In this document: positions 38,582-47,561 of the stretch, one piece after another | How the letters are laid out: the number at the start of each line of letters is the position of its first letter | Numbering within the stretch: position 1 is the first letter of the stretch | NCBI GenBank assembly: GCA_963811685.1 | Contig: CAWESK010000007.1 | Coordinates: 186,001-250,000 of the forward strand | From: CAIWHR01 sp963811685 | GTDB lineage: Bacteria > Pseudomonadota > Gammaproteobacteria > Burkholderiales > Casimicrobiaceae | DNA: 64,000 bases | Direction of reading: 5' to 3' | Translations under genes and position numbers: made by a program | Notes under the pieces: model-generated | What the model saw: the letters and a program-made list of their open reading frames with translations, nothing else | What the model was told of the DNA's origin: nothing | Databases searched by the model: none

Positions 38582-39820
38582 ATGCGCGTGGAAGTCAAAG
38601 TCCCGCAGCTGCCCGAGTCCGTGACCGAGGCGACGCTGGTCAGCTGGCACAAGAAACCGGGCGACGCGGTCAGCCGCGATGAGAACCTGATCGACGTCGA
38701 GACCGACAAGGTGGTGCTCGAGCTTCCGGCACCGGTGTCCGGCGCGCTGGCCGAGATCCTGAAAGGTGACGGCTCGACGGTCGCCGGACAGGACGTCATC
38801 GCGATCATCGATACCGACGCGAAAGGCGCGGCTGCCTCCGCTCCCTCCGTGGCCACCGAGCCGGCGAAACCGGCGCCGCCGACAGCGTCCGCCGGCGCTC
38901 CGGCGCACGCAGCCTCCGCGACCGCGCTGCCGGCGGCGCGCAAGATGATGGCCGAGCAGGGCATTGCCCCTGTGGATGTCTCCGGCACCGGCCGCGGCGG
39001 TCGCATCACGAAAGGCGACGTTCTCGCCGCTGCCGAAGCCAAGGCCGCGCCGGCCGCGCCCGCGCCGACCGCCAAGGCGCCGCCGGCGCCCGCCGTTCCG
39101 CTGCCGCCAGCGCTTGGCAATCGTCCCGAGCAGCGCGTGCCGATGTCGCGCTTGCGCCAGCGCGTTGCCGAACGCCTCGTCCAATCGCAGTCGACGGCGG
39201 CGATCCTGACGACGTTCAACGAAGTCAACATGCAGCCGATCATCGAGCTGCGCAACAAGTACAAGGAGCGCTTCGAGAAGGAGCACGGCGTCAAGCTCGG
39301 CTTCATGGGCTTCTTCGTGAAGGCCGCGGTGCACGCGCTGAAAAAATTCCCCGCGGTCAACGCGTCGATCGACGGCAACGACATCGTCTACCACGGCTAT
39401 TTCGACATCGGCATCGCGGTGGGCAGCCCGCGCGGGCTCGTGGTGCCGATTCTCCGCGACGCCGATCAGCTCTCGATCGCCGAGATCGAGGCTGCGATCG
39501 CCGACTTCGGCAAGCGCGCGCAGGATGGCAAGCTGACGGTCGAGGACCTGACCGGCGGCACGTACACGATCAGCAACGGCGGCGTGTTCGGCTCGATGCT
39601 CTCCACGCCGATCATCAATCCGCCGCAGTCGGCGATCCTCGGCGTCCATGCGACGAAGGAGCGTGCGGTCGTCGAGAACGGGCAGATCGTCATCCGGCCG
39701 ATGAACTATCTCGCGCAGTCGTACGACCATCGCATCATCGACGGTCGCGAGGCGGTGCTGTCGCTGGTGGCGATCAAGGAAGCGCTGGAGGATCCGGCGC
39801 GGCTGCTACTTGATCTTTGA
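38582..39820 (+). CDS. sucB: 2-oxoglutarate dehydrogenase E2, dihydrolipoyl succinyltransferase
   Basis: The protein has 412 residues. A single N-terminal lipoyl domain has the lipoylated Lys43 in VETDKVV. An Ala/Pro-rich linker leads to an E1/E3-binding domain (about 118-158, LPAARKMMAEQG). A second Ala/Pro linker precedes the C-terminal catalytic domain with His383 and Asp387 in DHRIIDGREAV. It forms the multimeric core of the complex. It starts 15 bases after sucA. Confidence 0.96.
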   Translation: MRVEVKVPQLPESVTEATLVSWHKKPGDAVSRDENLIDVETDKVVLELPAPVSGALAEILKGDGSTVAGQDVIAIIDTDAKGAAASAPSVATEPAKPAPPTASAGAPAHAASATALPAARKMMAEQGIAPVDVSGTGRGGRITKGDVLAAAEAKAAPAAPAPTAKAPPAPAVPLPPALGNRPEQRVPMSRLRQRVAERLVQSQSTAAILTTFNEVNMQPIIELRNKYKERFEKEHGVKLGFMGFFVKAAVHALKKFPAVNASIDGNDIVYHGYFDIGIAVGSPRGLVVPILRDADQLSIAEIEAAIADFGKRAQDGKLTVEDLTGGTYTISNGGVFGSMLSTPIINPPQSAILGVHATKERAVVENGQIVIRPMNYLAQSYDHRIIDGREAVLSLVAIKEALEDPARLLLDL

Positions 39821-40000
39821 TCTAGCCCCGCGGCTGCGCGGGCCGATAACTTTGTCGGTGCTCACTCGGGTGCTCGCTGTACCAACGTGTACTATCTCGC
39901 ACCCTCGCTCCGCGCCTTCGCGTTCTCGGCCCGCTCGCTCGCTCGCCGCGTGCGACGGAAACCGGGGGGATGATGCACTCGCGCATTTCGAAAGTGCGAT
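39821..40000. other. sucB-lpdA spacer, no gene
   Basis: This 180-base gap breaks the otherwise tight suc operon. It holds a six-base stem-loop CCCGCG/CGCGGG (39827-39842) just after sucB and a stretch rich in CTCGCT and GCTCGC repeats around 39895-39950. No open frame with a start signal is visible. Similar GAGCGA-rich sequence follows lpdA at 41432-41609. A dispersed intergenic repeat is possible but not shown. Confidence 0.4.
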
Positions 40001-41431
40001 ATGGCTGAGCAATTCGACGTCGTCGTGATCGGCGCCGGCCCCGGCGGCTACATCGCCGCGATCCGCGCCGCACAGCTCGGCCTCAGGACGGCGTGCGTCG
40101 ACGACTGGGCGCGCGCGGACGGCAAGCCGGCGCTGGGCGGCACGTGCACGAACGTCGGCTGCATCCCGTCGAAGGCGTTGCTGCAATCCTCGGAGAACTA
40201 CGAGCACGCGGGCCATGCGTTCGGCGATCACGGGATCGAGGTCAAGGGACTCGCGATCGACGTCGCGAAGATGCTCGCGCGCAAGGAAAAGGTCGTCGCG
40301 CAGAACAACGACGGCATCCTGTTCCTGTTCAAGAAGAACAAGGTCACGTTCTTTCACGGTGTCGGTTCATTCGCCGGCGGCAGCGCGGAAGCCGGCTGGA
40401 CCGTCAGCGTCGCCGGCGCGACACCCGCGACGCTCACCGCAAAGCACGTGATCGTCGCCACCGGCTCGAAGCCGCGACCGTTGCCTGGTGCCGCGATCGA
40501 CAACCGGCTCGTGCTCGACAACGAAGGCGCGCTGGCGATTCCCGCTGTGCCGAAGCGGCTCGGCGTCGTCGGCGCCGGCGTCATCGGGCTCGAGATGGGC
40601 AGCGTCTGGCGGCGCCTGGGCTCGCAGGTGACGGTGCTGGAAGCGCTGCCGGTGTTTCTCGGCGCCGCCGACGAGGCCGTGGCGAAGGAGGCGCAGCGCG
40701 TCTTCGCGAAGCAGGGACTGGCCATTCATCTCGGCATCGCGATCACCAAGGTGACGCTCGGCAAGCGCGACGTCACGCTCGCATGGAATGATGCTTCCGG
40801 GAAGCCGCAGACGGCGACGTTCGACGCGCTGATCGTGTCGATCGGGCGCATTCCGCACACCGCGGGCCTCGGCGCCGACAAGGTCGGGCTCGCGCTCGAC
40901 GAGCGCGGCTTCGTCACCGTCGACGGCGACTGCAGGACGAATCTCGGCAACGTGTGGGCGATCGGCGATGTCGTCCGTGGCCCGATGCTCGCGCACAAGG
41001 CCGAGGACGAGGGCGTGGCGGTCGCCGAGCGGATCGCGGGCCAGCACGGCCACGTCGACTTCAACACGATTCCCTGGGTCATCTACACGGCGCCGGAAAT
41101 CGCGTGGGTCGGCAAGACCGAGCAGCAGCTCAAGGCCGACGGCGTCGCCTATCGCGCCGGGCGCTTCCCGTTTTCCGCGAACGGGCGGGCGCGCGCGATG
41201 GGCGACACGACCGGATTCGTGAAGATCCTCGCCGACGCCGCGACCGACCGGATCCTCGGCATGCATGTGATCGGACCGATGGCCTCCGAGCTGATCGCCG
41301 AAGGCGTGGTGGCGATGGAGTTCGGCGCCGCGAGCGAGGACCTTGCACGCATCTGTCACGCGCACCCGTCGCTGTCGGAGGCGACGAAGGAGGCGGCGCT
41401 GGCCGTCGACGGCCGGACGCTGAATCTGTAG
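40001..41431 (+). CDS. lpdA: Dihydrolipoyl dehydrogenase (E3)
   Basis: This 476-residue flavoprotein reoxidises the lipoyl groups of SucB with NAD+. FAD-binding VVIGAGPGGYIAAI is at 8-21. The redox disulfide is Cys49/Cys54 in GGTCTNVGCIPSK. The NAD-binding GVVGAGVIGLEMGSVW and the C-terminal catalytic His-Glu pair in HAHPSLSEATKEA complete the enzyme. The ATG is preceded by only a weak ribosome site. It follows sucB after a 180-base gap and may also have its own promoter. Confidence 0.96.
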   Translation: MAEQFDVVVIGAGPGGYIAAIRAAQLGLRTACVDDWARADGKPALGGTCTNVGCIPSKALLQSSENYEHAGHAFGDHGIEVKGLAIDVAKMLARKEKVVAQNNDGILFLFKKNKVTFFHGVGSFAGGSAEAGWTVSVAGATPATLTAKHVIVATGSKPRPLPGAAIDNRLVLDNEGALAIPAVPKRLGVVGAGVIGLEMGSVWRRLGSQVTVLEALPVFLGAADEAVAKEAQRVFAKQGLAIHLGIAITKVTLGKRDVTLAWNDASGKPQTATFDALIVSIGRIPHTAGLGADKVGLALDERGFVTVDGDCRTNLGNVWAIGDVVRGPMLAHKAEDEGVAVAERIAGQHGHVDFNTIPWVIYTAPEIAWVGKTEQQLKADGVAYRAGRFPFSANGRARAMGDTTGFVKILADAATDRILGMHVIGPMASELIAEGVVAMEFGAASEDLARICHAHPSLSEATKEAALAVDGRTLNL

Positions 41432-41609
41432 CACGGATGAGCGAGCGGGGCGAAGCAAGGAGCGAAGCTCGCGTCCGCGAGCATGGGCGGTGGCCGACCT
41501 TCCGCGACACCGTAGTGCTCGACCTGGCGGCGGCCGCGCGTCCGCGAGCGATTGCGGGAAGCCGACGCACTGATGCAGCTCGGGTCACGGACGGCCCGGA
41601 GGCCGAGGG

Positions 41610-42759
41610 ATGAGCGGCGCCGGTATCGAGGGGAACATCACCGCACGGCACGGCGCCTTCGTGGCATGGCTCGAGCCGTTGCTGGCGGCGCGCGGCACCA
41701 CGCTCGACCCTTCGCAAAGCGAGGCCTTCGATCGGCTGTCGGAGCTCGCGACGGAGCTGGAGGCGTTCCGCGCCGCGCGGCAGTCGACGCTGAAGAAGTT
41801 GTTCCTGCCGCCGGACGTGCCGCGCGGCGTCTACCTGTGGGGCGGCGTCGGGCGCGGCAAGAGCTTCCTCATGGACGGGTTTTTCGCGACCGTCGCGATC
41901 CGCCGCAAGACGCGCGTCCATTTCCATGCGTTCATGCGCGCAGTCCACGAGGAGCTCGCCACGCTCAAGGACGAGGAGGATCCGCTTGCCCTCGTCGCCG
42001 CGCGGATCGCCAATCGCCACCGCCTCATCTGCTTCGACGAGTTCCACGTCTCGGACATCGCGGACGCGATGATCCTCGGCCGGCTGCTCGCGGGCCTGTT
42101 CGCGCACGGCGTCGTCTTCGTGATGACGTCCAACTATCCGCCCGACGGGCTGTGGCCGAACGGGCTTCTGCGCGAGCGGTTCCTGCCGGCGATCGCATTG
42201 CTGAAGGAATGGCTGGACGTGCTGGAGGTCGACGGCGGCATCGACTACCGGTTGCGCGCGCTGGAGCAGGTGAAGACCTATCACTTTCCGCTCGGCCCGG
42301 AAGCTGACGCCGCGCTGGCGGCGGCATTCGAGCGGATGCGAAGCGGCCCCGACGAGGCGTCGAAGCTCGTCGTCGAAGGGCGGTCGATCGTCGCCCGTCG
42401 GCGCGCCAGCAGCGCTGTCTGGTTCAGACTTCGAAGCGCTGTGCGACGGCCCGCGGTCGCAGCGCGACTACCTCGAGCTCGCGCGGAGCTATCCGCTGCT
42501 GTTCCTGTCGGGCGTCCCGGCGATGACGGGCGACATGGCCGACCGCGCGCGGCGCTTCACGTGGCTGGTGGACATCCTGTACGATCATCGCGTGAAGCTC
42601 CTGATCTCGGCCGCCGTTCCCCCGGCGGCCCTCTACCGCGCCGGACCGAACCACCAGGAGTTCGCGCGCACCGTCAGCCGCCTGATCGAGATGCAATCCC
42701 GCGACTACATGGCGCTGCCGCACGTGGCCGCGTTGTCCGCGGACGGCGGCGCCGCCTGA
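41610..42759 (+). CDS. zapE: Cell division ATPase ZapE (AFG1-like), frame broken near 42400
   Basis: This P-loop ATPase of about 383 residues has Walker A GGVGRGKSF (78-86), Walker B LICFDEFHVSDIADA, and the sensor stretch VFVMTSNYPPDGLWPNGL. The first frame loses family resemblance after about residue 262. The next frame resumes with SDFEALCDGPRSQRDYLELA and SGVPAMTGDMADRARRFTWL to the stop at 42759. One extra base around 42390-42405 explains this. ZapE associates with the Z-ring in proteobacteria. Its place after lpdA is the usual one in Burkholderiales. Confidence 0.85.
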
Positions 42760-42823
42760 AGCGCGCTCTTCGCTGCGGCCCGACGTCGACCCCATCTGAC
42801 CCGTTTCCCGAAGGAGAGCTCCC

Positions 42824-43828
42824 GTGCAGAAATTCAAGGCCTATCGGACGTTCCAGGAAGACGATGCCATCGTGAGCCGCTTCGTCGACATGACGGTGGA
42901 CGAGCTCGATCCCGGCGACGTCGTCGTGCGCACCAAGTATTCGACGATCAACTACAAGGACGCGTTGTCGTACAACGGGGCCGGGAAGATCATGCGCAAG
43001 TACCCGACCAACGCGGGCATCGACATGTCCGGCACCGTCGAATCGTCGACCGATACGCGGTGGAAACGCGGCGACAAGGTGATCGTCCATGCGTACGACA
43101 TGGGGGTCGCGCACGACGGCGGCTATGCAGAATTCGTTCGCGTCCCCGGCGACTGGATCGTGCGCCGGCCGGAGAGCATGACGGCATTCGACGCGATGAC
43201 GCTCGGCACCGCCGGCTTCACGGCGGCGCAGGCGATCATGCTGATGGAACACAACGGGTTGAAGCCGGAGAACGGTCCGGTCGCGGTCACCGGCGCGACG
43301 GGCGGCGTCGGATCGGTGGCGGTCGAGATTCTCGCCAAGACGGGTTACGAGGTCGTCGCCATCACCGGCAAGAAGGAGGGAACGAGCTATCTCAAGGCTC
43401 TCGGCGCGAAAGACGTGATGCTGCGCCAGTCGATCGATCTTTCGAAGATCCGGCCCCTCGACAAATCGACGTGGGCGGGCGCGGTCGACAATCTCGGCGG
43501 CGACATCCTTGCCTGGCTTCTGTCGACGATGAAGATCGGCGGCGTCGCCAGCGCGGTCGGGCTCGCGGCCAGCATGAAGCTCGACACGACCGTCGCGCCG
43601 TTCATCCTGCGCGGCGTCGCGCTCCTCGGCGCCGACAGCGCGAACTGCGACATGTCGATGCGGCAGAGAATCTGGAACAAGCTCGCCGTCGAATGGCGGC
43701 CCGACCAAGTGCACGATCAGGTGCGCACGATCGACTTCGACGAGCTGCCGACGCATTTCGACGCGTACATCAAGGGCATGGTTCGCGGCCGCACCGTCGT
43801 GCGCATCGGAGCCGATACTCATCCCTGA
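42824..43828 (+). CDS. Acryloyl-CoA reductase-like MDR oxidoreductase (YhdH/AcuI)
   Basis: The protein has 334 residues from a GTG start with GGAGAG upstream. It is a zinc-free medium-chain reductase: STINYKDALSYNG (about 46-58), AGIDMSGTVESS, the NADP-binding VTGATGGVGSVAVEILAK (about 150-167) and GITGKK-like ITGKKEGTSYLKALGAK. This pattern defines the YhdH/AcuI group, which reduces acryloyl-CoA to propionyl-CoA with NADPH. The product would feed the methylcitrate pathway encoded nearby. Its 3' end overlaps the convergent methyltransferase gene by ten bases. Confidence 0.88.
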   Translation: MQKFKAYRTFQEDDAIVSRFVDMTVDELDPGDVVVRTKYSTINYKDALSYNGAGKIMRKYPTNAGIDMSGTVESSTDTRWKRGDKVIVHAYDMGVAHDGGYAEFVRVPGDWIVRRPESMTAFDAMTLGTAGFTAAQAIMLMEHNGLKPENGPVAVTGATGGVGSVAVEILAKTGYEVVAITGKKEGTSYLKALGAKDVMLRQSIDLSKIRPLDKSTWAGAVDNLGGDILAWLLSTMKIGGVASAVGLAASMKLDTTVAPFILRGVALLGADSANCDMSMRQRIWNKLAVEWRPDQVHDQVRTIDFDELPTHFDAYIKGMVRGRTVVRIGADTHP

Positions 43829-44538
43829 CGCGCAGCGACCTCCGGCCGGCGGCGGCCGATGACGAGGAAATTGCTCGGCCATCCGGCGAGCGAGACGCTG
43901 GCGATGCGGAAATCGAATCCGTCGACCGCGGCGACGACGCCGCGCAGATCACGCCGCGACAGCAGATCGAGGTTCTTTTCGTCGGCGAAGAACGGCCGGC
44001 CCGTCCGTCGCATGAGCCAGCGAAACGCCGGCTTGGGCAGCCAGTGCACCAGCGGCAGCACCGTGTGGAATTCGACGGGATACCAGCGGTTGGGCGTGGT
44101 GAGGAAGACGACCCGGCGCGCGACGCGCGCGCATTCGCGAACGTAGCGCTGCTGATCCTGCCGGCCGCCGACGTGCTCGAGAACCGCGGACGAATGCACG
44201 ACGTCGAATGCGCGGTCCGGGAACGGCAGGCTCATTCCATTCGCGTGGACGAAGCGCAAGCCGGGATAACGACGCTCGAGAAAGGACGCGTCGTCGATGC
44301 CGACGGCCGTGATCCGATCCTTGCGCGGGTACCAGGCCTCCAGATAGTTCGACGACGTGTAGCTCTGATCCGCCGTGACGCCAACATCGAGGAGCGTGTC
44401 CTCATCGGACACACCCGCGGCCGCGAGAAAGCGCGCATACATCCGACGGCGCTGCCAGGTCGCGATGCGGACCGCAAGACTGTCCGCTGCGGCGACGTTG
44501 TACTGGCGATTCGGCCCGACCGGCGCTGCGGGCGGCAT
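43819..44538 (-). CDS. Class I SAM-dependent methyltransferase
   Basis: The protein has 239 residues from an ATG that shares one base with the upstream glycosyltransferase stop (TGATG). Motif I is LLDVGVTADQ (about 53-62), weaker than usual because the normal glycine-rich loop is altered. The later AFDVVHSSAVLEHVGGR and VFLTTPNRWYPVEFHT match methyltransferases encoded in glycan clusters. It probably modifies a sugar or lipid-linked intermediate made by the neighbouring GT2. The substrate is unknown. Confidence 0.8.
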   Translation of the reverse strand: MPPAAPVGPNRQYNVAAADSLAVRIATWQRRRMYARFLAAAGVSDEDTLLDVGVTADQSYTSSNYLEAWYPRKDRITAVGIDDASFLERRYPGLRFVHANGMSLPFPDRAFDVVHSSAVLEHVGGRQDQQRYVRECARVARRVVFLTTPNRWYPVEFHTVLPLVHWLPKPAFRWLMRRTGRPFFADEKNLDLLSRRDLRGVVAAVDGFDFRIASVSLAGWPSNFLVIGRRRPEVAARQG

Positions 44539-45716
44539 CACGCCGGATCCCGGTCGCCGTTCCAGAGCAGGAAATGGAGGACGAACGACGAGAAGAGCAG
44601 CTGCATGCCCGAGATGATCAGGGTGAGCGAGGGGATCACGACCCGCATGACGTGCCGCGGGTCGATCTCGGCGAGCCCCGTCGACATCCAGAGCGCAAGC
44701 GACCAGATCGCGAGAATGAATCCCGCCAGCGCGAGCACCGCGCCGAGGACGGCGCCGCGCTCCAGCGTGAAGCCGGCAAGAAAGCCGCCGAAGACGCGGC
44801 TGGAGGGAAGGAGGCCCTGCGCGACGCCGGCGGCTTTCACGAACACGGCGAAGAGCGCGAGCTCGAGGCCGACGATCATCGCCCCGGCGGCGTAGAGCAT
44901 CGTGTGGATGTCGAGCACGACGCGGCCGACGGCGACCGGGCCCGTCAGGATCGCGCCCTGCACGAGAGCGCCGACGACGAACAGCGCGAGCCCGGGATAG
45001 AGGAGCAGCCAGCGCGGGCTCAGCATCAGCAGGAACCGCAGATGGCGCCAGCCGTCGCGCCAGGTGCGAAGGTGAGGGGGCCGCGACCGGCCGGCCTTGG
45101 CGAGCGTGGTCGGCACCTCGTCGATCGCAAGACCGCGCAGCGCCGAGCGCACGATCATTTCGCTCGCGAACTCCATTCCCGGCCCGCGCAATCCCAGATC
45201 GAGCATCGCGTCGCGCCGGCATCCGCGGAGGCCGCAATGGAAATCGCCGATCGGAATCGTGAAGAACAGGCGGCCCAGAAAGCTGAGGACGGGATTCCCC
45301 AGGTACCTGTGCAGCGGCGGCATCGCATCGCGCGCGATGCCGCCGCGAAACCGGTTCCCGATCACGAGATCGCAACCCGCGCGCAGGCGCTCGACGAAGC
45401 GCTCCAGATGCGCAAAATCGTAGCTGCCGTCGGAGTCGCCGATGATCACGTAGCGGCCGCGCGCTGCGCGCAGCCCCTCGAGGAGCGCCGCGCCGTAGCC
45501 GCGGATCGGCACCTGCACGACCCGCGCGCCGCGGGATGCGACAATCGCGATCGAGCCATCGGTGCTGCCGTTGTCGGCGACCACGATTTCGCCGTCGATG
45601 CGCGCGCGCGCGAGAAAATCGCGCGCCGCGTCGATGCACCGGCCGAGCGTCTCGCCCTCGTCGAGGCACGGCATCAGGATCGTGAGCTCGACGTTGTGCG
45701 GTGCGTGATCTGGCAT
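44538..45716 (-). CDS. Membrane-anchored family 2 glycosyltransferase
   Basis: The protein has 392 residues. An N-terminal GT-A domain (about 8-235) has ILMPCLDEGETLGRCIDAA, VVADNGSTDGS, YVIIGDSDGSYDF with the metal-binding Asp pair, and GNRFRGGI. At least four C-terminal hydrophobic helices follow (about 250-385). This layout is like polyprenyl-phosphate glycosyltransferases. The start at 45716 was preferred over upstream in-frame codons because the conserved domain begins soon after. It is divergent from the polytopic protein at 45803 and coupled to the methyltransferase. Confidence 0.87.
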   Translation of the reverse strand: MPDHAPHNVELTILMPCLDEGETLGRCIDAARDFLARARIDGEIVVADNGSTDGSIAIVASRGARVVQVPIRGYGAALLEGLRAARGRYVIIGDSDGSYDFAHLERFVERLRAGCDLVIGNRFRGGIARDAMPPLHRYLGNPVLSFLGRLFFTIPIGDFHCGLRGCRRDAMLDLGLRGPGMEFASEMIVRSALRGLAIDEVPTTLAKAGRSRPPHLRTWRDGWRHLRFLLMLSPRWLLLYPGLALFVVGALVQGAILTGPVAVGRVVLDIHTMLYAAGAMIVGLELALFAVFVKAAGVAQGLLPSSRVFGGFLAGFTLERGAVLGAVLALAGFILAIWSLALWMSTGLAEIDPRHVMRVVIPSLTLIISGMQLLFSSFVLHFLLWNGDRDPA

Positions 45717-45802
45717 GGCCCAGCCGTCCGGTTTGGCGGTGAAGTATGTATACTCGCCGGGGCGTCCGCAAGCGCGCAGCGCGCGTGCGCGCCGCAAGGG
45801 CG

Positions 45803-47425
45803 ATGACGCGCTATCCCTTCCTGCAGGCACTCGACCGCCGTCCGCTTGGCGGCGTCGCTGCGGCGCTGCTGTTCGGCGGCGTCGCCTCGCTGGTGCGGGG
45901 TGTCGACACCAACTGGGATTTGCGCAACTACCACTTCTACAACCCGTGGGCCTGGCTCAACGGCCGCCTGTACTGGGATTACGCGCCGGCGCAGGTCCAG
46001 TCGTACCACAACCCGCTGCTCGACCTGCCGTTCTTCGCGCTGATCGACGCGCGCCTGCCCGCGTTCGTCATCGTGTTCCTGATGGGCGTTCCCTTCGGTC
46101 TCGCGCTCTACTTCTTCTTTCGCCTCGCGCGCTGGGCGACGACCGATCTCGGCATCGAGCGCGAGCGTCTCGTGCTGGTCGCGATCCTGCTGGTCGGGCT
46201 CACCGGCGCGGCGGGCTTGAGCCAGATCGGATCGACGATGAACGAATGGGCGACCGCGTCGCTCGTGCTGGCGGCGCTGTTCGTCGTGGTCCGCGCGGTG
46301 CGCGGCACCGGCGCGCCGGACCTCTTCGCGTCCTGCGTCGCGGGGCTTCTCTGCGGCATCGCCACCGGATTGAAGCTGACCGCGGCAATCTACGCCGTTG
46401 CGCTGGCGTGCGCATTCCTGGTCTCGTTTCGCGGTCGCGAAGGCTATGCACGCAGCGCGCTGACGTTCACCATTTGCATCCTCGTCGGCTTCGCGCTCGC
46501 GTACGGGTATTGGGGCTTCGTCCTGTGGGAGCGCTTTCGCAATCCCTTTTTCCCCTATTTCAACGCGCTGTTCCAATCGGAGTACTGGGAGCCGTTCTCT
46601 TTCTTCGACAACAAGTTCCATCCGGCGACGCTCTGGGGCTGGATCACCTTGCCGTTCGGCCTCGCCACGCGCAACCGCCTCGCGAGCGAGGTCGACCTGC
46701 GCGATCCGAGGCTTGCGCTTCTGTGCGTGTTTTCCATTGTCCTGGCCGTGTCGGTGCTGCGCAAATCGGGTTTCGCCGGCACGCGGTTCATGGCGATGCT
46801 GCGACGGGACGTGCCGCCGAGCGTCCGTTTTCTCGCCGTGTTTGCGGGCGCGTCGTATCTCGCGTGGCTTTTCGCCTTCACGATCTACCGCTATGCGATT
46901 CCGCTGGAGCTGACGGCGAGCCTGCTGCTCGTGCTGGCACTGCGCGCGCTGCTCGTCCGCGCGAGGCGGCGCGACCTGACGCTCCTCCTCGCATCGGCGG
47001 TGATCGTCGCGGTCACGGTGCCGCCGTACTGGGGACGCTCGCGCGTGCATGCCGGCCGCTACCTCGACGTGTCGGCACCGGCGATCCCTCCGGATTCGCT
47101 GGTCCTCACGCTGTCCGGCCAGCCGCTCGGTTACGTGGTCCCATTCCTCGATCCCCGCGTGCGCGTCATCGCGCCCGCCAGCAACTTCACCGATTGGCGC
47201 TTCGGCAACCGGCTGCAGCGCGAGATGGCGGCATTGATCGCCGCGCATCGCGGACCGATGTACGCCCTCAGGTATCTCGGCACGACCGACGAAAGGGAGG
47301 AGGCCGCGACGGCGGCGTACGGGCTGCGGCGCGACGACGCCGGGTGCGAGGCCATCTCATCGAATGTCGAGGCAGGCCGCCGGATGGGCCTTTGTCCGCT
47401 GCTGCGGCGGGGGGTCGGGCCCTGA
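45803..47425 (+). CDS. Polytopic membrane protein, GT-C-like, function unknown
   Basis: The protein has 540 residues from an ATG with AAGGG upstream. There are about ten hydrophobic segments, an early loop DTNWDLRNYHFYNPWAWLNG with acidic and aromatic residues, then QVQSYHNPLLDLPFF, and a C-terminal soluble domain of about 110 residues ending near the stop. The layout resembles GT-C membrane glycosyltransferases, but I see no clear family signature. Its partner across the 86-base divergent gap is a lipid-linked GT2, so a role in envelope glycan synthesis is reasonable. prpE follows 136 bases later, a gap in which I see no feature. Confidence 0.75.
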   Translation: MTRYPFLQALDRRPLGGVAAALLFGGVASLVRGVDTNWDLRNYHFYNPWAWLNGRLYWDYAPAQVQSYHNPLLDLPFFALIDARLPAFVIVFLMGVPFGLALYFFFRLARWATTDLGIERERLVLVAILLVGLTGAAGLSQIGSTMNEWATASLVLAALFVVVRAVRGTGAPDLFASCVAGLLCGIATGLKLTAAIYAVALACAFLVSFRGREGYARSALTFTICILVGFALAYGYWGFVLWERFRNPFFPYFNALFQSEYWEPFSFFDNKFHPATLWGWITLPFGLATRNRLASEVDLRDPRLALLCVFSIVLAVSVLRKSGFAGTRFMAMLRRDVPPSVRFLAVFAGASYLAWLFAFTIYRYAIPLELTASLLLVLALRALLVRARRRDLTLLLASAVIVAVTVPPYWGRSRVHAGRYLDVSAPAIPPDSLVLTLSGQPLGYVVPFLDPRVRVIAPASNFTDWRFGNRLQREMAALIAAHRGPMYALRYLGTTDEREEAATAAYGLRRDDAGCEAISSNVEAGRRMGLCPLLRRGVGP

Positions 47426-47561
47426 CGAAGCGACGGAAACGGCGCCGCTTGATCCCGCGCAATGTCACCCGGCGCGTCCTCGTCCTACGCTTCGACGACA
47501 TCGCGGCGCGGCGCCATGGGCGGCAACGCGTCGAAATCACCGGAGCTTCGAGGAGAGCAGC

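Noticed and set aside
34541..39730. A 1729-codon open frame on the minus strand opposite gltA, sucA and sucB
   Set aside because: It is antisense to three clearly conserved enzymes. Long antisense frames are expected at this GC content when codon third positions are nearly all G or C, and its protein is low-complexity Arg/His/Asp-rich.
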